DNA of 60,000 bases from NCBI GenBank assembly GCA_903813345.2, contig CAIIXF020000010.1:31244828-31304827 (forward strand). The letters are read 5' to 3'. This document shows positions 21,661 to 32,271 of the stretch, piece by piece. Position numbers and translations under genes: made by a program. How positions within the stretch are numbered: position 1 is the stretch's first letter; the number at the start of each line of letters is the position of its first letter. The stretch is from Owenia fusiformis. Taxonomy: Eukaryota; Annelida; Polychaeta; Sabellida; Oweniidae. The notes below the pieces were generated by a model that saw only the letters and a list, made by a program, of their open reading frames with translations, was not told the DNA's origin and did not search any database.

Positions 21661-23509
21661 ATGATAATCTAAAACAATTTGTATTTTGGTGTCCATAATT
21701 TTGCTAAATTATTAAAGTATATACAGCATAGTATCTACATAATGACACTTGTTTCCATGCACAGTTTGTTTGCCTCGCTATAGCATAATCCTTGGTGAAG
21801 CATCACTCCTTTCACCAACATCTCCTTATATTACACAAATTGATGGAAATCAATTTTCCTGCAAATAGAGCATTTGATATATTTTTATTCAAACTAATGT
21901 ATGTATGCATAACATTAGACAGTTAAACAACAAGCCCTTGTCAAATTGCACTATAATTTATCAATATAAAATACCATCCAATAACCCAGAAGTGAATTAT
22001 AGAAATATAGGTAGCGTGAGCCAGAACAAAGGGAAATTGGACTAGCAGTGTTCGCGCTAGCCATTTAAATTTCTGAGTCCCAGGGACGGAACACATTTGA
22101 AAAATGTGAGTCCCGTCTAATTTTTTTTGCATTCCTCATATTTTGTTATTAAAAGTGAAAGTGAAGTGGGCAATAATAGAGTGCTTACGCTAAAACGGGA
22201 TAAAATGACATATATTGTAATTCTATGCATTCTCCCGATAAATATCTATCATTTGGTCTTTTTCACACAATTCTTTACTAATGTTATACCAAAATTCTCC
22301 GAAATTAATGAAAGAAATACTCAAATTAAGAGTAGTTTTCACATTTAACCAACCACCGATCTTCAAGGTCGTGAACTTTTTGTTTCTTTTTATAACATTT
22401 CTCCTTACTCTGACGTTGATCTATCATTAAATAATTATATTGATGTATAACATTAGATCGATATCTAACGGTTCCTAGTGGAAGTAAGCTTAACTAAGAT
22501 TATCGTGAAAAACAAGTCTCAATTCTCAATTTTGAAACTAATGTTTGCGTACAACAGATTATCCAGGTTCGGTATACTCCGGAATGACTCGGAGGGCACC
22601 ATAGCCAATCAAATGCCGTGTTTCAGACTAGAAACCCACTAAATCACACAAGAAATATATTCATTCAATAAAGTCTATTCTATTATACTTGCGTTTTATG
22701 TCGCAACTGAAATATATATGTACAATGCGAATAAATAGTATTTAAATTATATAGATTATAATTTACATAAATGCTTAATGTCTTTAAATCTATTAGAATG
22801 AAATTAAACTCAATAGCGCTGAAATCTGCAGTCTGATAAAATGTCTTCAAAATTATGATCGGGATACTACTTCAAATCAGAACAGAATTGCCAACAACGA
22901 TCTTGTAATAAAGTTGAATTTTATGCCCTCTATAAATTCAGTCGGGAACTAATAGCATGAAAAGTGAACAAACGAACAAGATTTTGATGAATGGGAAAGA
23001 GCTGTCAACTTTCAACTGTCAAAGACTAAGGATGTTATTTTAAACACCAGAGGTGCAAACTCAATGGAATGTGCCCGTAAGGACTTCTTTCAATTACAAT
23101 CAAATTCAAGTTCAAGTTAAAAGCTGTCTAGGATACAATAATCCACAAAGATGCTCAAGTTATGAATGAATCTAGACTTCAAAAGTGACGTATGTGATCA
23201 CGTGACTAAGTCGTCTGCTTTCCCCAAAGCTATGATTTAATTTGATCAATAATTCCCTATAATTGATAACGTGAATCTGTATTCTGTACTATCTTGAACC
23301 TTCCCAGCATATGGGCTTATTGAGACAAACTCCCAATCTTGTTCAACTTTTACAGACTGCAGATAACACCGTTAGAAAATATGTGCGGGAAAAATGAAAG
23401 TTTCAAAATGTTTCCTCAAAGTTCAATTACAATTCAATTACTGTCTTAAATCTCTCCACTTCTCTAATAAGTGCTTATAGATTTCTATACAGTACTGTAG
23501 TTAACTTAC
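21661..23509. other. AT-rich flank and intron-like DNA
   Basis: I see no supported gene. It includes the left part of the segment missing from copy B (from 21965). Near 22040 the motif CAGTGTTCGCGCTAGCC resembles a transposon terminus without a visible partner. Confidence 0.4.
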
Positions 23510-25573
23510 CCAAACTCCCACGCCCCTCTTGTTGTCAAAAATCACGTCCATTGACTGTCTTCCAAGCGTAAGTTCTTCTACTTCTAGCCGAAAGTTTGGT
23601 AAATAGTCGAGTGAATGCGTTTTGCAGATGATAGATCTCGAGCTGTGCAGGAATTGTTACATGGTATCCGCAAAATACACTTGTTTATATAGTAACAAAA
23701 TGGTCATACGCAATCTTGGGGACGATAAGGGAGAAAAATATGTAATGTTACTAAGAATGGGATATTACCAAGATTTTTAGGGCTACGTAGGGTAGTAAGA
23801 AGGGCAAAAAGAGCAGCTTATTGGACAAGAATTATGAGGTAGGGACTAAAAAATGATGTCACTTTGAAAAGTGAGGCGTAGTTGAGACTGCAAATTCAGC
23901 GTTTTACAATGATAAATAGGTTTTTTCTATAAATATACTGCCTCTGATACGATGATTCTGGCATACGTATTGCAATAATATAATGATCATGTTAAAGGGA
24001 CATGATGTGGTTAAATGCTGATTATAGATATTAAAGGAGCACACACTGGTTAAATATGATATTATGAATAGCTATATACAGGGTGGGTATCTACATCAAG
24101 TCCAAACAAATGATTTCTTGTGAAGGTGACATTAAAATTACTCAAAATTCACCAATGTTTGAATACAAATGTTTCATCCTATTGATGTCAATATTGTTTA
24201 TTGTTTACTTCTTCCGAAGATATCTACTGAAAGAACCTCTTGCTTTGTATATATAGAATAATATATAGAATATATGTATGTCATGTATGTAGGCCAATCA
24301 TATTACATACCACAATGCATATGGATTTTCATTCAACAGCCGCATCAGTGGGTTAGTCTCTACTACACCATCAATTCTGTGAATTGGAGGACTGAAAAAT
24401 AATTTCCAAACCAAAATATATATCAATATAAACAAAAACTACCAAATATGTATTATTGATTTACTTTTTTGCTATCTAAAAATCTGCTTGGAACTGTACC
24501 ATTGGATTTCTATGGGATTAAGGAATGAAACCTATTTAAAACATCATTTCATATTGTTCGAAAGCATTAAGCACAATGATTCCCAGTGCTCTTAAGTTTG
24601 AAAAATGGAAAAACCTGGGTGTTAATCCAAAGTTAATCCTTAAAAATGCAAAATATTTTTTGGGATTATATGGTGCAATCTTATTGTCAATAAAATGTTT
24701 TAAAGTGTTTTGATGTTTTTCGGATGAAAAACAGAAGCGAAACTCCCCCAAATTCATTCTACAAACTACTACCCTCCTTTCTTTTTTTAGTACAGAAATA
24801 AATAAATAATTATTTTTAACGTTTTAACCTCTATAGTTTTTTGACAGACAAAGTAGCTCTCATTTAACACACATATAAAAGTCTCTAAACCTACATAGCA
24901 CAACAAACACAGTACCTTCCATATGTTTGTTTCATTTATATATATTAAGCATGCCAGGATTCGTTTAAAATACTGTACTTACCTACTAGCCAACACTGAA
25001 CCTCTTCTTGTTGTCATGACAATTTGGGCGAGATCCACAAATTCCTATAGAGTAAACTACATTAGTAACCAAAAACATGTTCACAAAATAAATTGTGCAT
25101 GAACATTTTTATCATTACTTTGTTTTTGTATTTGTTATATCAAACGCAATCTAATACATTTTGATTCATGAATGAATGTAATTCTTATTAATTCCTAAAA
25201 TAACAAGCAAACATTCATATATACACCCCACTCCACACAAACTGTTTGTAATGAGTATCGCACTACATATGTATAGTCCATCCATAAACACAAGTCAACA
25301 ATTTTTGATTAGAGGACAAAAGTCAAATTTGACAAATGCATGTCATTAAAGGTAAATTATGTAATTTCTCACAATACAGGTATATGGTTCAAAACTTTAT
25401 AGAAAAATGTTTTAAACATAAATCTGAAACTAGAATATACCTCATATAAATTGCTATTGAAGAAATGGTCACCAAATCCAATCACTTTCTTTTGCTTTCG
25501 TACCATTGCAATGGGGTCATGGAGAAAGCTCTTGATTCTCTCCAGACATTCTTCATCAATATAAGCATACCTC
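23510..25573 (-). CDS. Four consecutive exons of an unrecognised gene (copy A)
   Basis: The exons in transcription order are 25573-25441, 25044-24983, 24391-24311 and 23642-23510. All have AG acceptors and GT donors, and the phases fit exactly (residual 1/0, 0/2, 1/2, 1/0). They encode about 129 residues without a stop: a charged helical part with VIGFGDHFFNSNLYE, then FVDLAQIVMTTRRGSV, then PPIHRIDGVVETNPLMRLL, then VEELTLGRQSMDVIFDNKR. Phase agreement and preservation in copy B argue for a real gene. I do not recognise the family, and start and end exons were not found. The fourth exon lies in the 2.1-kb segment missing from copy B. Confidence 0.6.
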
Positions 25574-26130
25574 CTATAAACATAAAAAAGATCCATCATT
25601 TTCAATGTCCTTGTGTTGTATTATTTTTAGCAAAATAACAGGAGAATTTGAAAATAATTCACATGAACATCATGTACATAAGTAACTTTTAAAATGTATT
25701 TATCATAACTTTTCTGAGATCTTTTGGTTTAAAACGAAATATGAATTCATATATCACATGCACATGATAATTTGTCTTATCTCAAACTGACTTTCTATTC
25801 AACTTATCAATTTTCAGTAGAGATCACGGTTCATTGGTCAACAGACATTAGTAGGTTATGTAGATCCAATTTATAAGTTTACATGTAAAATCATCATTAT
25901 GCATTTTTATACATTCTAAACTTTTATGTCAATTTAAACTTTTATAAGAACTGAGAATTAATCCACTCGTTCGTGTGATGAACCACTTTAAAGGGTCTTG
26001 TTTGTAGAACACTGCTAAGTATTGAGTTGATAAAATATATATTGCAATGATGCAAAAGATATTACATTCGCAAAGTCCAAAAGTCTCTTGAGGTATCTCC
26101 AATCCTAGCACTTAAGTCAAGTCTAAGGCT
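25574..26130. other. Intron or intergenic DNA
   Basis: I see no gene here. The segment at 25950-26100 has a diverged relative at 44880-45030, so it contains an interspersed repeat. Confidence 0.4.
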
Positions 26131-26692
26131 TCAGATTCCTAGGGAGAAGTTCAAACTCTCTAGGCTACCCACTGACAAAAGAAAAGGGCTGGAATTATTC
26201 TGAGCCTTCAGTCCATTTTCGACCCCGTCCAGCCACTTCTGGACATGCTCTGTAGTATCTTCCAACTGCTGAGTCTCGGGCGCAGTATCCGTCGAACCCG
26301 TTGCCGCGGGTGACCCGTTGAGTTGGTCCAAGGCCTCTTCCTTCTTTTTCTCCTCCGGTGCTTGGCTGCACCCTGGTGCTGGCGACATGGCGTGGCTCGA
26401 CGCCGTGTCCGTCTCCACCTTGATGGTCCTCACAATGGTCCGTGGCCTCTTGCGGCAAGGCTGGGTGCCTCCCACAGGTGAGTACACATGACCCCTCAGT
26501 CTCTGGAGCTGCAGAGCCTCAGCCTCATTCGGGCAAATGCTGGCCCGGCACCTGAATACTCCGCATCTTTCACTAGGGATGTGGGCACATGCCACATGAA
26601 CTTGCAGGGCCTCTTGGGTCTCGAACGCCTTTCTGCAATAATAAGGACGCCCCTTTTACATGTTGAGGCGGAGTCACCTGCTCCTCACATTC
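26131..26692 (-). pseudogene. C2H2-like zinc-finger reading frame, second module (copy A, broken)
   Basis: An exon begins after TTTTCAG at 26692 and ends in SVGSLESLNFSLGI and stop. It encodes two C2H2-like fingers (RKAFETQEALRVHVACAH and CGVFRCRASICPNEAEALQLQRLRGH) followed by a low-complexity Pro/Ser/Glu tail. In copy A about five bases are lost and a TAA arises near 26660 within the first finger; copy B is open. It is paralogous to the module at 27882-28470, with the same order of exon start, two fingers and a SLESL ending. Fingers of this layout bind nucleic acid; the target is unknown. Confidence 0.65.
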
Positions 26693-26897
26693 CTGAAAAT
26701 AAATAAATCATTCATGGACATTTCTTGTCTTTCTTCCCACTCCTGTATAATCTTTACACCTGAGTGGCTTTAAAGACACTGATCATTACCATGATGGTCA
26801 AAGTGATTACGAAGCATAATGGTGGATATATGATTATAAAATATAATAATGATTATATATCTTAAATTGCTCGGCCTGACTCTCCTCCTTGATGACC

Positions 26898-27617
26898 CTA
26901 ATACGTCTCATACTCGTCTAGCCACCCGGGTTTCTTGCGTTCCCTGCCCCTTTTTCCCGTAACCTGGACAGGTTCATCAACATCTGGCCCCGGCAGGGTC
27001 CTTGGCCGCCGCCACAACACTTTCTTCCTCTACTAAGGTAGGGGAATGTAACTGGGACACTGTATTCGGTGCCTGTACAGTAACATCAGGGTCCGTGGCC
27101 GCCGCCACAACACTTTCTTCCACTTCCTTCACAAAGGTAGGGGAATGGGTCCTGTTCAGCTGGGAGGGACTGTTGGACTGGGTAGAACCAGCTGTATTAA
27201 TATAGGTTATCTTGGGCCCATCAACTCCCTTTGAGGGGCGCTTTGGGGTACTATCAGGGGTTTTAAATATCTTCTGGGGCAACTTGTTGGGGACTGCCAG
27301 ATCCATAAAGGGTTTTATGCGAGTCATAGGTGGTGCATCCAGTAGACGGCGGATCACCTTAGGGGGCTTTTTGGAGGTGCTGCCTGGGACGTAGAATGGT
27401 TTCTGGCTACATGTTCTTTCATCTTAAAGCTCCGGCCTTTGGCCACGGCGTAAGAACAACCTTTCACTCTACAGAATATCTTGTTGTGCACCTGCATCCA
27501 GTGCCTGTGCAGTAACGGGTGTGTCGGGAATTCTTTTGCACAAGGTTGCCCATTAGCTTTGTAAAATTTGTACATTTGTTTGTAAAATGCGTTTGCCCCC
27601 AAACGCCAAAGTTCCAA
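26898..27617 (-). pseudogene. C2H2 zinc-finger frame with integrase-type tail (copy A, broken)
   Basis: The frame begins near 27617 and holds PCAKEFPTHPLLHRHWMQVH and FCRVKGCSYAVAKGRSFKMKEHVARNH, two C2H2-like fingers. A Ser/Thr/Pro-rich linker follows with an internal repeat (SPTFVKEVEESVVAAATDP, then SPTLVEEESVVAAA). A one-base loss in a G run near 27362 breaks copy A relative to B. After another one-base shift near 27000, shared by both copies, the DNA continues into a tail VDEPVQVTGKRGRERKKPG ending at 26898, nearly identical to the end of the integrase frame at 28653. Confidence 0.65.
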
Positions 27618-27881
27618 GACAATAACTACACATTCTGCTTACTACTTCTATTATTTACAATATATTACAAAAGAATTCCAAAGATTTAAAGAAAAAGGTA
27701 CAATTTAAATCAATTTTCCAGCCTAAAAGTTAAGTTAATTTGAAAAAGTCAAACAAGGTATAATTTAAATCAGTTATTCCCAAAAGTTAAATTTTGCTAG
27801 CTTACAAACTTTAATTAGCCTCAAAAGTCCAAAATAACACGGTTTTAAATCAAATGTTCATCGTCTTTGTCTGCCACAGTA

Positions 27882-28470
27882 CTAATCGAACTTAAAACCC
27901 AGGGACTCCAGGCTCCCTATCGACCATGCATCATCAACATCATCATCTGCCTTATTCCCTTGCTCTGTCTCCTTCTTGTCAAGGCAGTCCTGAATCCAAC
28001 CAAGTGTATCTTGGTCTTACCTGGACCACAGGGGATCCCTCCGTCCCCCTGATCCCCCTGTCTGGCCAGTGGAAGTGGACGGCGTAGCCACCACCTGGGC
28101 AGACGTGGTTGGCACAATCAATGTCGCAGGCGCCGTAGTAGAGGTGGCGCTGGCCGCTGAGGTCACAGTAGCAGCTGAGGAGACTGGTTTAGGGCTGCTC
28201 ACCAGGGCAATGTTCCTGAGTACTCTTGTGGGGAGGTGCTTCTACATCCTTGAGCGACATGTCATGCTGCCTCAAGCGATGCAGCCGTAAACGTTCCACA
28301 TCATTCGGGCAGTAGCTTGCCCCACACCCACCGACCCCACACTCTTCCGTCGGACGATGGGCACAAGCAATGTGCACATCCCTAGCCGCCTCTGATTCAA
28401 ATACTTTCCAACATAGGTAAGGTCTCCCACGGCTCCAACCTGCGGGTGGTGGAATCTGTTCCTTGCACTC
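27882..28470 (-). pseudogene. C2H2-like zinc-finger frame, first module (copy A, broken)
   Basis: The exon starts after TTTTCAG at 28470 and encodes fingers LCWKVFESEAARDVHIACAH and CGVGGCGASYCPNDVERLRLHRLRQH. A frame change near 28200 follows (shared with copy B), then an Ala/Ser/Thr-rich tail ending SIGSLESLGFKFD. In copy A a TAA replaces TTA at 28017, so the tail is cut. The module directly follows the end of the integrase frame across a 170-base intron-like stretch, as the second module follows the zinc-finger-A tail. Confidence 0.65.
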
Positions 28471-28652
28471 CTGAAAATGAAACAAAATGCATTCATTGGG
28501 AATCCTGCCCTTCTCTCCCCTCCTGTGTAAACTTTTACACCCGAGCGGCTCTAAAGGCACTTGTCGTTACAATGGTGGTTAATATGGTTATAAAGTATAA
28601 TATCGTATATATATATCTAAACTATTCGGCCTGACTCTTCTCCTAAGTGACC

Positions 28653-30130
28653 CTAATACGTCTCATACTCGTCTAGCCACCCTGGTTTCTTGCGTTCCCT
28701 GCCCCTCTTTCCCGTGACCTGGACAGGTTCATCAACACCCGCCCCTGGAGTTTCAACATCTCCAGTTGCTTCAAGTTCGTTAGGAGATTTTTCTTCTACT
28801 TTTGGAACATACTTTTTTAGTCGGTCGTGGTGAATGACTCTTATCTTTTTCATTAATTTTGATGAGGTAACGAAGATCGTCTAATTTTTCCACAACCTGA
28901 TATGGACCATGCCATTTAAGCGCGAACTTTGACGTTTGACCCACTTTTACAGCCGGAATATGAACCCAAACTAGCGAATCTTTTGCGTATGCTTTCAGAT
29001 TGGTTTTCAGATCATAACCCCTCTTTTGCCTATCACTTGCCAATTGAATATTATTTCGGGCTGCCTCATGAATATTGAGCATCATGTCTTGCAATTGCTG
29101 ACAATACTTGGTGTAATAATCATCATCCGAATCCCCTTGCTCAATCCCAGGAGGAGGCCCGAGTAAAAGGTCAACAGAGGTCCTTACCTCTCTCCCAAAC
29201 ATCAAAAAATTGGGGCTATAACCCGTCGATGCGTGAACTGCACTGTTATAGGCTGTCACCACGAATGGTAATTATACGTCCCAGTCTCGTTGGTCGGTCG
29301 CTACACTATTTTGGATAACATTGCCTCAACAGTGTGATTCAACCTCTCTACCATACCGTCAGACTGGGGATGATAAGGCATTGTCCTGGTCTTGCTCATC
29401 TTAAACATCTCACATAGTTCTTTCAATAATTTTGATTCGAATTGTCGTCCTTGGTCTGAGTGGATTTGTAAAGGAGACCCATACAAACAAATGAAATGTC
29501 TTAAAAAAGCCCAAGCCACAGTGCTAGCTTCTTGATTTGGAACTGGACCCATGGCTAATACCTTGGTGAAATAATCTTCAATGGAAACCACATATCTGTT
29601 CCCTGACAAGCTCTCTGGTAAAGGACCCAAAATGTCAATTGCCACCCTCTTTAAAGGAGCACCCACATTGTATTGCTTCATTTGAGTCTTATGTTTACGA
29701 TAAGTTGGATTCCACCTTTGACATAATTCACACCCAGCTACCCAACGAGCCACATCGGCCTTGAACCCCACCCAATAGTACTTGTTACGATGCCTGCTGA
29801 CAGACTTGTTCACACCAAAATGACCGCTATCCAATGCTTCATGAGTGGCTTCTAAAATCAAATTTTGTAAATCTTTTGGTACAACAATTTGCCAATTGGT
29901 TACCCCCAAATCAGTGTCAACCCACTTTCTATACAACATTCCCTTCTCAAGTTTCATCCTGTCCCATTGACTCCAATATTGTTTCAAGGTGAGTGACTTA
30001 TCTGAAATTTAAGACTAGAGAAATGCTGGTCTAGTGCCTCCTCCTTCAATGAACATCTATTTGAGGAACATGCCTCAGGCTTCCTTATTGAAATTCTAGG
30101 ATCCCTCTTCTCAGTCCTTCAAACCAGTCC
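28653..30130 (-). pseudogene. Ty3/gypsy-type integrase (copy A, broken)
   Basis: Frames 29987-29301 and 29262-28653 together show the integrase HHCC zinc region (HEALDSGHFG, then CELCQ), DDE-core motifs IDILGPLP, HSDQGRQFES and HPQSDGMVER, a C-terminal YNSAVHASTGYSP block, the GPY/F motif KWHGPYQVV, and a basic end. Copy A has a one-base insertion near 29310 causing TAG. Both copies also share a TAA after RDWDV (29277-29279 here), so the gene was dead before duplication. Upstream 29988-30130 has frameshifted pol-like sequence, but no RT or RNase H is seen. A Ginger-like DNA transposon is an alternative origin. Confidence 0.88.
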
Positions 30131-30759
30131 TAAATAAGAAATAACAAATTAAATTATCATCAACTGAAATTAGAACACTGCAAAAGAAAAATTAAGTACA
30201 GTAATTTTTTAAGTTGCTAAAAAAGAATCCAGTTTATTTCCCCTGGTCTTTTTTAAAATTTTTTTAAAGAATGATGAATTCTGGATTTAAAATTAAAATC
30301 TATTTACTTTCTATTTACTTTCAAATGTGTAACTTGCATATCTGCATGCAATATATACTACTATAGATCTTCTGTTGTACAACCATTATAGGGAATGAAT
30401 GAGGTAGTAAAATGCTTGAAAAGTGGCTTACATATATATTTAAGATGTAAAAAGGTGTACTAAGGGGTTGGGTCAAAATATCGATGTCCATCAAAAAGGA
30501 GAGAATTTCAGATTTTCTGAGACTCATTCTGGCAGTCTGGATGACATTTTTAACAGATTATGGAGTTGTGCAACTACATGTCCTCATGGCTTTACTCTTT
30601 ATAAGTAATATGTTTGGAAAGGTGCTTACAAAAATCCAACATTTTTAATTGGATTCTTAATTGAGATACTGTAAAGGAATGATCTTAATGATATAGGCCT
30701 ATGGAATATGTTGATGCATTAAAATTAGTGATACAATTTGTTTCACACTTGTGATTTCT
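30131..30759. other. AT-rich DNA between integrase and tRNA-like sequence
   Basis: No gene is supported. Bases 30213-30330 differ completely from copy B, where a different 420-base block stands between the same flanks. Confidence 0.4.
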
Positions 30760-30828
30760 GTCCCCTGCTGGAATCGAACCAACACCTCCTTGCTTTCACA
30801 AGGTGTGCAACCATTACACTAAAGGAAC
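30760..30828 (-). tRNA. tRNA-like gene, anticodon loop one base short (copy A)
   Basis: The minus strand from 30828 folds as a cloverleaf: acceptor GTTCCTT/AGGGGAC, D stem GTGT/GCAC, anticodon stem CCTTG/CAAGG around the six-base loop TGAAAG, and T arm GTTGG/CCAGC with TTCGATT. The A-box-like TAGTGTAATGG and a perfect B-box GGTTCGATTCC are present. The loop would expose GAA (Phe) but is a base short, and no T run follows. It is likely a tRNA-derived pseudogene or SINE head, retained unchanged in copy B. Confidence 0.5.
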
Positions 30829-30929
30829 AAATAGAACTCAACAAGCAAAAAGAAACAGAAATTTCAAAAACAAAATCAATTCAACATTTTTTTCTCCAAA
30901 TGTAAGCACCTTTCCAGGGACTCCTCCTT

Positions 30930-31102
30930 TGAAAGGGGTCTCAAGTCTCGCCTAAAGCCTGATACGACCTGTCTTGGTCATCATCTGGAGTCTTGATACT
31001 CCAAACCCCCTATCTGCTGCACTTAAAGCTTCATCTACAAGCTTTGTCTCCATCTCTTTAGTTAAGGCTGGATTGCGTCCTAGACTACATCCAAGCTGAG
31101 AC
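30930..31102 (-). pseudogene. CENP-B-type HTH exon of a pogo/Tigger-like transposase (copy A)
   Basis: An exon starting after AG at 31102 encodes LGRNPALTKEMETKLVDE and GFGVSRLQMM, the second HTH of CENP-B/pogo/Jerky-type proteins, then stops after GRIRL. In copy B an upstream psq-type HTH exon joins it in phase; copy A has lost that exon. No DDE domain follows. Confidence 0.65.
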
Positions 31103-32271
31103 CTTACATTGGAAAAAACGAACATGAATATTTTAAAAACAAAATATCATGGTCAAAGACAACATACAAAACAGGCTATTTAAAGTCAAATAGTGTAAGA
31201 TGTACTGTGAATGAACAAAGGAATTGATACATGTGACATTTTAAAATCGTTAAATATGTACAGCTTAGGAGTCAATGTAGAGTATACTATATTTATATAT
31301 GTGTAGCTGTAGCAATTCACATACAGTATATCACAAACATATACATTTCACAAAATACATGTACATGCACAGTACGTACAGTATATGTATCTTAAAAAAC
31401 TGCTATGTATCTTAAAAAACTGCTACTTTCTCGGAAGTTTACAGTTTATATTCATAGTTTGACAGTTGAAAATTCTAAATTTTACCTGCGGGGAATATCG
31501 GCAGGCCCATTGAAACCCAATTTCTGAATGTAATTTGCATGAAAGTAGTACAAAAAATACACATTGTTGACCCATACATACAAACATGTAACACTGCTGT
31601 AGAGATAGGCTTAGACAATAAATAAATAATCTGAAATGGGAAAATTAATGCAAAGAATTATTTTTTTAAAAAATGGTTTACCTTGTGAGATCTCGAGATG
31701 TTCGATATTTGGAATGAGATTTCGATTTTATCAATTCCAAAATGGCCGTGCCCATGGCAAAAATCTATCCCAAATTTATTGGGGATTCATTGTAAATCAT
31801 CAAAATATGGCTATATTAAGGTAAGTTTTAGTTATTTAGATCGTTAGTAGAGTGCTGATATTACCCCACGAACTGTCAACATTCGCCGATATTACCCCAC
31901 CCGCTGATATTCGACGGACGACCCTTATAGAATTTGAGTTCAAAAAGTTTGAACTATATTTACCATCACTAGCTCTGGTCCAGCTTGTCTTCCCTTGAGT
32001 CTCTTGATACTGGCTTGATTTAACGAACGAAACAATTGTTGCGAGAATGCTAGAAAATGGCGACACTTGATATTTATATGGTGACTACAGCGCCACCTTT
32101 AAGGTTTCGGTAAAGTTCGTGAATTCCCGTAAATAAAAGCGAAAATAAACCCTCGCAAATCAGCAGTGATAGATACAAAAGTAAATAAACACTATAAAAC
32201 TTCAAAGTAAGGTAATCTAGCGACTCTGGGGGGTGAATGGGATATAAAAATGATATAATACGATTATGAAG
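31103..32271. other. AT-rich intergenic or intron DNA
   Basis: There is no supported gene. A small direct repeat GATATTACCCCAC occurs at about 31857 and 31888. Bases 32034-32271 are missing from copy B. Confidence 0.4.

Noticed and set aside
22040-22130. CAGTGTTCGCGCTAGCC as a hAT terminus
   Set aside because: No inverted partner or 8-bp target duplication could be found nearby.
24536-24757. 73-aa frame also present in copy B (49154-49369)
   Set aside because: It sits within the intron between two supported exons, and its conservation equals that of the whole duplication.
26977-28290. Plus-strand frames over the zinc-finger region
   Set aside because: They are antisense shadows of the minus-strand zinc-finger frames, which carry the recognisable C2H2 motifs.
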